Of a stretch of 64,000 bases of DNA, positions 54,559 to 62,939 are shown piece after piece (position 1 is the stretch's first letter; the number at the start of each line of letters is the position of its first letter). Origin of the DNA: Blautia sp. (GTDB taxonomy: Bacteria > Bacillota > Clostridia > Lachnospirales > Lachnospiraceae). Under the pieces are notes generated by a model. It saw only the letters and a program-made list of their open reading frames with translations. It searched no databases and had not been told where the DNA came from. The DNA lies in the NCBI GenBank assembly GCA_029257775.1, contig JARIAQ010000019.1, positions 124,001 through 188,000 of the forward strand, read 5' to 3'. The translations under genes and the position numbers were made by a program.

Positions 54559-55185
54559 ATGATGAAAATGGCAGTGTTAGTGTCCGGCGGCGGAACCAAT
54601 CTTCAGGCTATTATGGACGCAATAGATAAGGGTGACATTACCAACGCTGAGATAGCTGTGGTAATCAGTAATAATGCAAATGCTTATGCTTTGGAAAGGG
54701 CGAGAAACAAGGGAATAGAGGCAAAATGTGTGTCTCCTAAGAGCTATGAAACCAGAGCAGAATTTAATCATGCTTTGCTTGAAACAATTCAGTCTTATCA
54801 TGTGGATTTAGTCGTTTTGGCAGGGTGTTTAGTTGTAATACCGGAAATTATGGTAAAAGCATATCCTAACAAAATTATTAATATTCATCCGGCACTTATT
54901 CCAGCTTTTTGCGGCACAGGCTATTATGGACTGAAGGTTCATGAGGGAGTGTTGGAAAGAGGAGTGAAAGTAACAGGAGCCACAGTGCATTTTGTAGATG
55001 AGGGGACAGATACAGGTCCAATTATTTTGCAGAAGGCAGTGGAAGTTTATCCAGGGGATACACCTGAAATTCTTCAACGTAGAGTTATGGAAGAAGCTGA
55101 ATGGAAAATCATGCCAAAGGCAATTGATTTAATTGCTAATGATAAAATAGAAGTTGTAGATGGTTTGGTAAAATTTAAAAAGTAG
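54559..55185 (+). CDS. purN: Phosphoribosylglycinamide formyltransferase
   Basis: 208 residues. It transfers formyl from 10-formyl-tetrahydrofolate to GAR. Family marks: 'VLVSGGGTNLQAIMDAID' at the N-terminus, the catalytic Asn-His in 'NKIINIHPALIPAFCGTGYY' and Asp in 'HFVDEGTDTGPIILQKAV'. ATG 54559 and ATG 54562 are both possible starts. It lies 18 bases before purD. Confidence 0.96.
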   Translation: MMKMAVLVSGGGTNLQAIMDAIDKGDITNAEIAVVISNNANAYALERARNKGIEAKCVSPKSYETRAEFNHALLETIQSYHVDLVVLAGCLVVIPEIMVKAYPNKIINIHPALIPAFCGTGYYGLKVHEGVLERGVKVTGATVHFVDEGTDTGPIILQKAVEVYPGDTPEILQRRVMEEAEWKIMPKAIDLIANDKIEVVDGLVKFKK

Positions 55186-55203
55186 AAAGGGAGCATCAGA
55201 AAT

Positions 55204-56478
55204 ATGAAGATATTGATTATAGGAAGCGGCGGCAGAGAGCATGCTATTGCATGGAAAGTTGCAAAAAGTCCGAAAGTGGATAAAATTTACTGTGCACCGG
55301 GAAATGCGGGAATTGCAGAAGTTGCAGAATGTGTGCCAATTGGAGCAATGGAATTTGAGAAACTGGCAAATTTTGCAAAAGAGAATGCTGTGGATTTAAC
55401 GGTTGTTGGTATGGATGATCCGTTAGTTGGTGGTGTTGTAGATGTTTTTGAAAAAGAAGGATTGCGAGTATTTGGACCGAGAAAGAACGCAGCAATTCTG
55501 GAAGGTTCAAAAGCATTTTCAAAAGATTTAATGAAGAAATACAATATTCCTACAGCAGCTTATGAAAACTTTGAAGATGCAGAAAAAGCTCTTGCGTATC
55601 TTCGTCAGAAAGCAGAATTTCCTATTGTGTTAAAAGCAGACGGACTGGCTCTTGGGAAAGGTGTATTAATTTGCAATACACTAGAAGAGGCAGAAGAAGG
55701 TGTCCGTACGATTATGATGGATAAGAAGTTTGGTTCCGCAGGAAATACTTTAGTTATTGAAGAGTTTATGACAGGGCGAGAAGTATCTGTGCTTTCTTTC
55801 GTGGACGGAAAGACAATTAAAACCATGACTTCTGCACAGGATCACAAACGTGCGAAAGATGGAGATGAAGGTTTAAATACAGGGGGAATGGGAACTTTTT
55901 CACCAAGTCCTTTCTACACAAAGGAAGTAGATGAATTTTGTGAAAAATATGTATATCAGGCAACTGTAGATGCAATGGCAGCAGAAGGCAGAGAATTTAA
56001 AGGGATTATTTTCTTTGGTCTGATGCTCACAGAAAAAGGACCAAAAGTATTAGAGTATAATGCACGTTTTGGTGATCCGGAAGCACAGGTTGTTATTCCA
56101 AGATTGAAAAATGATATTGTAGAAGTCTTTGAAGCTTGTGTAGATGGAAGATTAGATGAAATTGATTTGCAGTTTGAAGATAATGCAGCAGTATGTGTTG
56201 TTTTAGCTTCTGATGGTTATCCAGTTTCTTATGAAAAAGGATATCCAATCGAAGGTCTTGATAACTTTAAAGAGAAAGAGGGTTATTATGTTTTCCATGC
56301 AGGAACAGCTTTAAAAGATGGAAAAATTGTAACAAATGGAGGACGTGTACTTGGTGTTACAGCAAAAGGAGCTGACTTAAAAGAAGCAAGAGCAAATGCA
56401 TATAAAGCGACTAGCTGGATTAACTTTGAAAATAAGTATATGCGAAATGACATTGGAAAAGCAATTGATGAAGCATAG
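55204..56478 (+). CDS. purD: Phosphoribosylamine-glycine ligase
   Basis: 424 residues behind AAAGGGAG. An ATP-grasp enzyme joining glycine to phosphoribosylamine. Marks: 'ILIIGSGGREHAIAWKVAKS', the ATP-grasp 'FPIVLKADGLALGKGVLICN', 'DHKRAKDGDEGLNTGGMGTF' and 'LEYNARFGDPEAQVVIPRLK'. Normal length. It ends the pur operon, closed by a terminator. Confidence 0.97.
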   Translation: MKILIIGSGGREHAIAWKVAKSPKVDKIYCAPGNAGIAEVAECVPIGAMEFEKLANFAKENAVDLTVVGMDDPLVGGVVDVFEKEGLRVFGPRKNAAILEGSKAFSKDLMKKYNIPTAAYENFEDAEKALAYLRQKAEFPIVLKADGLALGKGVLICNTLEEAEEGVRTIMMDKKFGSAGNTLVIEEFMTGREVSVLSFVDGKTIKTMTSAQDHKRAKDGDEGLNTGGMGTFSPSPFYTKEVDEFCEKYVYQATVDAMAAEGREFKGIIFFGLMLTEKGPKVLEYNARFGDPEAQVVIPRLKNDIVEVFEACVDGRLDEIDLQFEDNAAVCVVLASDGYPVSYEKGYPIEGLDNFKEKEGYYVFHAGTALKDGKIVTNGGRVLGVTAKGADLKEARANAYKATSWINFENKYMRNDIGKAIDEA

Positions 56479-56488
56479 AAAGAATGGA

Positions 56489-56518
56489 AAGAGGCTGCAA
56501 AAGCAGCTTCTTTTTCTT
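56489..56518 (+). terminator. Terminator after purD
   Basis: AGAGGCTGC and GCAGCTTCT pair around AAAA, followed by TTTTCTTT. The left arm AGAGGCTG resembles the dispersed palindrome arms, but this hairpin is short and compact. Confidence 0.88.
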
Positions 56519-56576
56519 TACTAAAAATTCTATCTATGCTATATTAGATATAACAATCTGGAAAGAAGGTGAAGGC

Positions 56577-56945
56577 ATGCTGATTGAAATTGATTTTAAT
56601 AGTGATGAAGCAATTTATGTACAGCTTTGTAATAAGATTATTATGGGAATTGCCACAGACCGATTGAAAGTAGGGGAAACACTTCCATCTGTAAGGCAGT
56701 TGGCAGATACCATAGGAATTAACATGCACACAGTAAATAAAGCATATTCTGTATTAAGGCAGGAAGGGTTTCTTAGTATAGACCGACGGCGAGGCGCAGT
56801 TATTTGTATTGATGCAGATAAAATGAGAGCGTTAGAAGAAATGCGTGAAAATCTTTTGCCTGTCTTGGCAAAGGGGTGTTGTAAGAATATTACAAGAGAA
56901 GAAGTGCATGCCTTAATTGATGAGATTTTTGAAGAATATAAATAG
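56577..56945 (+). CDS. GntR-family regulator, YtrA subfamily
   Basis: 122 residues from ATG 56577 (AAGGTG six bases upstream); an in-frame start further left would run through the purD terminator. The winged helix is clear: 'DEAIYVQLCNKIIMGIATDR', 'LPSVRQLADTIGINMHTVNK' and 'AYSVLRQEGFLSIDRRRGAV'. The short C-terminal tail is typical of YtrA-type repressors, which usually control an adjacent operon. clpC starts 14 bases downstream, so it most likely controls clpC, a job done by CtsR in many Firmicutes. Confidence 0.88.
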   Translation: MLIEIDFNSDEAIYVQLCNKIIMGIATDRLKVGETLPSVRQLADTIGINMHTVNKAYSVLRQEGFLSIDRRRGAVICIDADKMRALEEMRENLLPVLAKGCCKNITREEVHALIDEIFEEYK

Positions 56946-56959
56946 AATAGGAGAGATAC

Positions 56960-59389
56960 ATGAAAAAGCAATACTCAAAGTGGGCATTAAAGGCTTTGAA
57001 GTTGGCAGAGGAAACTGCCAAAAAATGTAGCCATAATTATATTGGTACAGAACATATATTAGTGGGGCTTGTGGCTGTGAAGGAAAGTACAGCAGGAGAA
57101 GTTCTGGCAGAATCAGGAATTACACAGAAGAAGCTTTTAGAACTTATGGAAAAATTGGTAGCTCCATCTTCAGAGGTACTTTTAGAAGAACCTCAAGGAT
57201 ATACACCTAGAAGTAGAAGTGTATTGGCAAAAGCAGCAGAAGAAGCGAAAAATATGGACAGTGAGAAAATTGGCACAGAACATCTTTTAATTTCCATGTT
57301 AAAAGAAAGTGATTGTGTTGGAGCAAGACTGTTGCACACCATGGGTGTAGGTAGCCAAAAGTTGTATGCAGAACTGATGAAAATCATGGGAAGAGAAGGC
57401 ACATTGGCAAAAGAAGATAAGAGTGCTACGCCTATGCTGGATCAATATGGCAGAGATTTAACAGAAATGGCAGCTAAGGGAAACTTGGATCCTGTGGTAG
57501 GGAGAGAAAAAGAAATCAATCGTATTATTCAGATTTTGAGCAGAAGAACAAAAAATAATCCTTGTTTAATTGGAGAGCCAGGGGTAGGAAAAACAGCGAT
57601 TACCGAGGGACTTGCACAGAAAATTGTAAGCGGAATGGTTCCGGAAAACATGGCTGATAAACGTATTTTTGTCTTGGATTTATCCGCTATGGTGGCGGGC
57701 TCAAAATATAGAGGTGAGTTTGAGGAGAGAATCAAGCGAGTTGTTTGGGAAGCTTCTAATGATAAAAGAATCCTTTTATTTTTAGATGAGCTTCATACCC
57801 TTATTGGTGCGGGAGGTGCAGAAGGCGCTTTAGATGCGTCTAATATTTTGAAACCATCTCTTTCCAGAGGAGAAATTCAGCTTATTGGAGCAACGACCAT
57901 TGAGGAATATCGTAAACATATTGAAAAAGATCCTGCGTTAGAAAGAAGATTTCAACCTGTAACAGTAGAAGAACCAACCAAGGAAGAAGCTGAAGAGATT
58001 TTAAAAGGGTTAGTACCATATTACGAAAAACATCACGGTGTAGTAATTAAGGAAAGTGCAGTAAAGGCTGCAGTTGAAATGGGAGTGCGCTATATTAATG
58101 ATAGATTTCTTCCAGATAAAGCCTTGGATTTGTTAGATGAAGCTTGCGCAACAGTACAAATTTCTGGTTATAAGGTTCCAGATGGACTTATGGAAGCAGA
58201 ACTTCGTTTAAAAGACATTCGTGAGGAAAAAGAAGAAGCGTTAAAAAGTCAAGATTTTATTTTTGCAGCCAAACTTCAAGAAGAGCAAAAAGAAGCAGAA
58301 GAAACGGTAGAAAATGCAAGAAAACGTTTTGAAAGACAATGTAAAAATAAAAAATTGTTTGTTACAGAGGATGAGATTGCTCTGGTAGTTGCTCAGTGGA
58401 CGAAAATACCAGTGAAAAAGCTTACAGAAGGAGAGTCAAAGCGACTAGCAAAATTGGAAAATCAGCTTCATAAGCGTGTAATTGGACAGGATGAGGCCGT
58501 TACAGCTGTTGCAAAAGCAATTAAGAGAGGTAGAGTGGGATTAAAAGATCCAAAACGGCCTATTGGTTCATTTCTTTTGTTAGGTCCTACTGGTGTGGGA
58601 AAAACGGAACTTTCTAAGGCTTTGGCAGAAGCGGTTTTTGGAAGCGAAGATGCAATGATTCGTGTAGATATGTCAGAGTACATGGAAAAACATAGTGTTT
58701 CCAAACTGATTGGTTCACCGCCAGGATATGTGGGATACGAAGAAGGTGGACAGTTAAGTGAAAAGATAAGACGAAATCCTTATAGTGTGCTATTGTTTGA
58801 TGAGATTGAAAAGGCTCATCCAGATGTGTTTAATCTTCTTTTGCAGGTGTTAGATGATGGACATATTACCGATGCGCAGGGAAGAAAAGTAGATTTTAAG
58901 GAAACTATTATCATTATGACTTCTAATGCAGGTGCACAGGCTATTGTAGAACCAAAAAAATTGGGATTCGGAACAGTAGATGATGCCCAGGCAGATTATA
59001 AGAAAATGAAAGAAAGTGTGATGGAAGAAGTAAAGAGACTCTTTAAACCGGAGTTTTTAAACCGCATTGATGATATTATTGTATTCCATACTTTAAATAA
59101 AGAAGAAATAAAGAAAATTGTGGGAATTCTTTTAAAGGATTTTGTAAAACGTTGTAAAAATCAATTGAATATTGATGTGAAAATTCGAGAAAATGTAAAA
59201 GAATTTATTGGAAAAGAAGGATTTGATCCTAAATATGGTGCACGTCCTTTAAAAAGAGCAATTCAAAATAAAATCGAAGATACAATGGCAGAAGAAATTC
59301 TAGAAGGCAGGATAAAAGCAGGAGATTGTGTTACCATTGCTCTGTCCAAAGAAAAGGTGAATTTTATTATAAATGTACAAAATAACTAG
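56960..59389 (+). CDS. clpC: ClpC-type AAA+ unfoldase
   Basis: 809 residues. Two Clp_N repeats (about 1-150, '[20 protein letters not shown]', '[18 protein letters not shown]'), a first AAA+ module with GEPGVGKT and '[20 protein letters not shown]', a UVR-like middle segment ('[17 protein letters not shown]') and a second AAA+ module with GPTGVGKTE and '[14 protein letters not shown]'. It unfolds proteins for ClpP. The middle region fits ClpC rather than ClpB. No mcsA, mcsB or ctsR lies next to it. Confidence 0.95.
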   Translation: MKKQYSKWALKALKLAEETAKKCSHNYIGTEHILVGLVAVKESTAGEVLAESGITQKKLLELMEKLVAPSSEVLLEEPQGYTPRSRSVLAKAAEEAKNMDSEKIGTEHLLISMLKESDCVGARLLHTMGVGSQKLYAELMKIMGREGTLAKEDKSATPMLDQYGRDLTEMAAKGNLDPVVGREKEINRIIQILSRRTKNNPCLIGEPGVGKTAITEGLAQKIVSGMVPENMADKRIFVLDLSAMVAGSKYRGEFEERIKRVVWEASNDKRILLFLDELHTLIGAGGAEGALDASNILKPSLSRGEIQLIGATTIEEYRKHIEKDPALERRFQPVTVEEPTKEEAEEILKGLVPYYEKHHGVVIKESAVKAAVEMGVRYINDRFLPDKALDLLDEACATVQISGYKVPDGLMEAELRLKDIREEKEEALKSQDFIFAAKLQEEQKEAEETVENARKRFERQCKNKKLFVTEDEIALVVAQWTKIPVKKLTEGESKRLAKLENQLHKRVIGQDEAVTAVAKAIKRGRVGLKDPKRPIGSFLLLGPTGVGKTELSKALAEAVFGSEDAMIRVDMSEYMEKHSVSKLIGSPPGYVGYEEGGQLSEKIRRNPYSVLLFDEIEKAHPDVFNLLLQVLDDGHITDAQGRKVDFKETIIIMTSNAGAQAIVEPKKLGFGTVDDAQADYKKMKESVMEEVKRLFKPEFLNRIDDIIVFHTLNKEEIKKIVGILLKDFVKRCKNQLNIDVKIRENVKEFIGKEGFDPKYGARPLKRAIQNKIEDTMAEEILEGRIKAGDCVTIALSKEKVNFIINVQNN

Positions 59390-59502
59390 CAAAAAAAATA
59401 TAGATATGGTAATATTGTTATACCAATACAAGATGCCTAATAGGCAAGAAAAAAAGTCTGAAAAGACGGAACAATGAAAGACACAAGTGGGAGGACATAA
59501 CT

Positions 59503-59916
59503 ATGCCAGTAGTAAAAGAATTAATTCGTACAGAAGAAAATGGTAAAATCAGCTTTGGTAACTATGAGTTAGCGCAGAAGTCAAAGGTATCCGACTTTGA
59601 GTACGATGGGGATATATACAAAGTAAAAACCTATAAGGAAATTACAAAACTGGAAAGAAATGGTATGTTTGTATATGAATCTGTACCGGGTACAACAGTT
59701 TTAGAGTTAGAAGAAAAAGAAGATAAGATGTGCTTTACAGTAGAAGGACCTCAAGATGCTCAAATTACTGTAGAAATGGAAGAAGATGCTGAATATAAGA
59801 TTGTAATTGATGGAGAAGAAGCAGGACAGATGAAAACAAATCTGGGAGGGAAACTGTCTTTCAGTGTGGAACTGGAGCAGGCAGAGCAGGTAGCCGTACA
59901 GATTGAGAGAATTTAA
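59503..59916 (+). CDS. Conserved acidic protein, function unknown
   Basis: 137 residues behind GGGAGG. Rich in Glu/Asp, with a beta-strand-like pattern throughout ('GNYELAQKSKVSDFEYDG', 'TVEMEEDAEYKIVIDGEEAG'), no signal peptide and no membrane segment. I know no function for it. It stands between clpC and radA, where similar small proteins are found in Lachnospiraceae, and is followed by palindrome D. Confidence 0.65.
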   Translation: MPVVKELIRTEENGKISFGNYELAQKSKVSDFEYDGDIYKVKTYKEITKLERNGMFVYESVPGTTVLELEEKEDKMCFTVEGPQDAQITVEMEEDAEYKIVIDGEEAGQMKTNLGGKLSFSVELEQAEQVAVQIERI

Positions 59917-59944
59917 GTATTAGATAGCAAAGTATAAGTAAAAT

Positions 59945-60011
59945 AGGCTGTCGCACTAAGCAGTATTCGAAATAGATGGAATATTCGGATATGTACTTAA
60001 TGTGGCAGCCT
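59945..60011 (+). terminator. Terminator-like palindrome D (dispersed family)
   Basis: AGGCTGTCGCACTAAG and CTTAATGTGGCAGCCT pair, with an inner stem AGTATTC/GAATATT-like. The T-run after it is poor (CGTTTC), and it sits only 28 bases before radA, so it may be a leader structure or weak terminator. Confidence 0.65.
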
Positions 60012-60038
60012 CGTTTCATTAAAAAAGAAAGGAAAAAA

Positions 60039-61412
60039 ATGGCAAAAGGGAAGAAAATATTATTTTTCTGTCAGAATTGTGGATATGAATCTCCTAAGTG
60101 GCTGGGACAGTGTCCTGGATGTAAAGAATGGAATTCTTTTGTGGAGGAGACAGTTTCTGTAGCAACAAAAGGAAAATCAGCATCTATTTCCAATAATTCT
60201 GGAGGAAAGAAAAATGAGCCAGTCATTCTTGCAGATATTTCTATGCAAGAAAATGATAGAATTAAAACAGAAATAGAGGAATTGGATAGAGTATTAGGAG
60301 GTGGTATTGTTCCAGGGTCTATGGTTCTTGTGGGAGGTGACCCGGGTATTGGAAAATCAACACTACTTCTGCAAGTGTGCAGACAGCTTACCAAGAGTGG
60401 TCATAAGGTTCTATATGTTTCAGGAGAAGAATCTTTGGGACAGATAAAGCTTAGGGCAAAGAGAATAGGAGAATTTAATGAGAATTTGCTACTTTTGTGT
60501 GAGACAAATTTAGAAAATATTCGTAGCGTTATTGAAAGAGTGAAGCCGGAAATGGTAGTAATTGATTCCATTCAAACTATGTACAATGAAGAAATTTCTT
60601 CTGCGCCTGGTAGTGTTTCTCAAGTTAGGGAGTCCACAGGAGTTCTTATGCAGGTCGCAAAGGGAATGGGAATTTCTGTTTTTATAGTAGGACATGTTAC
60701 CAAGGATGGAAGTGTGGCAGGTCCCAGAGTGTTGGAACATATGGTGGATACAGTATTGTATTTTGAAGGAGACAGACAAGTTATTTATCGGATTTTAAGA
60801 GGTGTGAAGAATCGTTTTGGCTCAACCAATGAAATCGGTGTCTTTGAAATGAGGGAAAAAGGGTTGCTGGAAGTAAAAAATCCTTCTCAGGTTATGCTAA
60901 ATGGTAGACCTACAGAAGCTTCCGGTACAGCAGTTGTTTGTTCAATAGAAGGTACACGCCCTATTTTAATTGAAATACAGGCACTAGTTACCAGAACAAA
61001 TTTTGGTTTGCCGAGACGAACTTCTGTGGGAATTGACTATAACCGTGTGAATTTGCTTATGGCAGTTTTGGAAAAGAGAGTAGGAATGCATTTGGGAGAT
61101 TGCGATGCTTATGTTAATTTGGCAGGAGGCATGAAGCTTGGAGAGCCGGCCATTGATTTAGGTATTATTCTTGCAATTGTATCAAGTTATAAAAATCAAG
61201 TGATTGATGAGCAGACACTGATTTTTGGTGAGGTGGGACTTTCAGGGGAAGTGCGCGGTGTCAGCATGGCCGAAAGCAGAGTAAGAGAAGCCGAAAAACT
61301 TGGATTTTCTTCTTGTATTATGCCTAAGGCGAATGTAGAAAGTTTACAGGGGAAATATAACATTAAACTTATTGGTGTTGGAAACATTAAAGAAGCGATG
61401 AATTACATTTAA
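60039..61412 (+). CDS. radA: DNA repair protein RadA/Sms
   Basis: 457 residues from ATG 60039 behind AAGAAAGGA; a longer frame would run into palindrome D. Zinc finger cysteines C11, C14, C25 and C28 ('FFCQNCGYESPKWLGQCPGC'), RecA-like ATPase with Walker A GGDPGIGKST, the RadA-specific KNRFG motif in 'RGVKNRFGSTNEIGVF', and a C-terminal Lon-like domain. It assists branch migration in recombinational repair. clpC-radA proximity is common in Firmicutes. Confidence 0.96.
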   Translation: MAKGKKILFFCQNCGYESPKWLGQCPGCKEWNSFVEETVSVATKGKSASISNNSGGKKNEPVILADISMQENDRIKTEIEELDRVLGGGIVPGSMVLVGGDPGIGKSTLLLQVCRQLTKSGHKVLYVSGEESLGQIKLRAKRIGEFNENLLLLCETNLENIRSVIERVKPEMVVIDSIQTMYNEEISSAPGSVSQVRESTGVLMQVAKGMGISVFIVGHVTKDGSVAGPRVLEHMVDTVLYFEGDRQVIYRILRGVKNRFGSTNEIGVFEMREKGLLEVKNPSQVMLNGRPTEASGTAVVCSIEGTRPILIEIQALVTRTNFGLPRRTSVGIDYNRVNLLMAVLEKRVGMHLGDCDAYVNLAGGMKLGEPAIDLGIILAIVSSYKNQVIDEQTLIFGEVGLSGEVRGVSMAESRVREAEKLGFSSCIMPKANVESLQGKYNIKLIGVGNIKEAMNYI

Positions 61413-61535
61413 GATGTAAATTTATACAAAATTTTTTTGTTATAGGAAAACTATTTTTACTTTATTTCTCGGAAAAAATGGTGTATTATACTTTAGTAAA
61501 TGAAATGGATTCCAGTATTACAGGAGGAATAGAAA

Positions 61536-62813
61536 ATGGTAAAAGCCGTAGTAGGAGCGAATTGGGGAGACGAAGGCAAAGGTAAAATTACAGACATGCT
61601 AGCAAAAGAAGCAGATATCGTAGTGAGATTTCAAGGTGGAGCAAATGCTGGACATACAATTGTAAATAATTATGGGAAATTTGCACTGCACAGTCTGCCA
61701 TCAGGTGTATTTAATGAGCGTACAACAAGTATTATTGGGAATGGTGTGGCGTTGAATATACCAGTTTTGTTTCATGAACTTCAGTCAATCGTAGATCAGG
61801 GAGTTCCTATGCCTGATATTAAAATATCAGATAGAGCGCAGATTGTAATGTCTTATCATATTAAATTTGATGAATATGAGGAAGAAAGATTGGCAGGAAA
61901 ATCTTTTGGTTCTACTAAATCCGGAATTGCACCATTTTATTCTGATAAATTTGCAAAAATTGGTTTTCAGGTTAGTGAACTTTTTGAAGATGAAGCAGTT
62001 CTTATGGAAAAGGCAGAGAATATTTGTCAGAAAAAGAATGTAGATTTAGAGTATTTATATCATAAACCACTTTTAAATCCAGTAGATATTGTGAAAGAAT
62101 TAAAAGAATACAAAGAAATGATTGCGCCTTATGTATGCGATGTTTCTTTACTTCTATGGAATGCGTTAAAAGACGGGAAAGAAATTTTATTGGAGGGACA
62201 GTTGGGTTCTTTAAAAGATCCGGACCATGGAATTTATCCTATGGTAACATCATCTTCTACATTAGCAGCTTATGGTGCAGTAGGAGCCGGAATACCTCCT
62301 TATGAAATAAAGAAAATTATTACTGTATGTAAGGCATATTCCAGTGCAGTAGGAGCCGGTGCTTTTGTATCTGAAATTTTTGGAGAGGAAGCAGACGAAT
62401 TAAGACGTAGAGGTGGTGATGGCGGAGAGTACGGTGCTACCACAGGACGTCCAAGACGTATGGGCTGGTTTGACTGTGTGGCATCGAAATATGGATGTCG
62501 TATTCAGGGGACTACCGATGTGGCTTTTACAGTACTTGATGTTTTAGGATATTTGAAAGAAATTCCAGTTTGTGTGGCGTATGATATTGACGGAGAAATT
62601 ACAACAGAATTTCCTACAACAGGTCTTCTGGAGAAAGCAAAACCAGTAATCGAAGTGTTGCCAGGTTGGAACTGTGATATTCGAGGGATAAAAAAATACG
62701 AAGATTTGCCAGAAAACTGTCGTAAATATATTGAATTTGTAGAAGAAAAAATAGGTTTTCCAATTACAATGGTTTCCAATGGACCGGGACGTGAAGATAT
62801 TATTTATAGATAG
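61536..62813 (+). CDS. purA: Adenylosuccinate synthetase
   Basis: 425 residues behind AGGAGG. It joins IMP and aspartate using GTP, the first step from IMP to AMP. Family marks: 'VVGANWGDEGKGKITDML' with the catalytic Asp and Lys, 'FQGGANAGHTIVNNYGKFAL' with the catalytic histidine, and 'GATTGRPRRMGWFDCVA'. Normal length. It has its own upstream gap of 123 bases and is not part of the purEMND operon. Confidence 0.97.
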   Translation: MVKAVVGANWGDEGKGKITDMLAKEADIVVRFQGGANAGHTIVNNYGKFALHSLPSGVFNERTTSIIGNGVALNIPVLFHELQSIVDQGVPMPDIKISDRAQIVMSYHIKFDEYEEERLAGKSFGSTKSGIAPFYSDKFAKIGFQVSELFEDEAVLMEKAENICQKKNVDLEYLYHKPLLNPVDIVKELKEYKEMIAPYVCDVSLLLWNALKDGKEILLEGQLGSLKDPDHGIYPMVTSSSTLAAYGAVGAGIPPYEIKKIITVCKAYSSAVGAGAFVSEIFGEEADELRRRGGDGGEYGATTGRPRRMGWFDCVASKYGCRIQGTTDVAFTVLDVLGYLKEIPVCVAYDIDGEITTEFPTTGLLEKAKPVIEVLPGWNCDIRGIKKYEDLPENCRKYIEFVEEKIGFPITMVSNGPGREDIIYR

Positions 62814-62849
62814 GAAAAACAGGGGCTGTTGGGAAATGATAGCTCTAAA

Positions 62850-62889
62850 TAGGGGCAGATGTAACTCGTGGGAGTTACATCTGCCCCTA
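62850..62889. terminator. Perfect 18-base-pair terminator hairpin after purA
   Basis: TAGGGGCAGATGTAACTC and GAGTTACATCTGCCCCTA pair without mismatch around GTGG. AAAATTTTCTTT follows on the plus strand. It lies between convergent purA and the CofE-like gene and can serve both. Confidence 0.85.
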
Positions 62890-62939
62890 AAATTTTCTTT
62901 GATAAACTTACTACATCAAAGGATGATTGGGTCTGTGTT

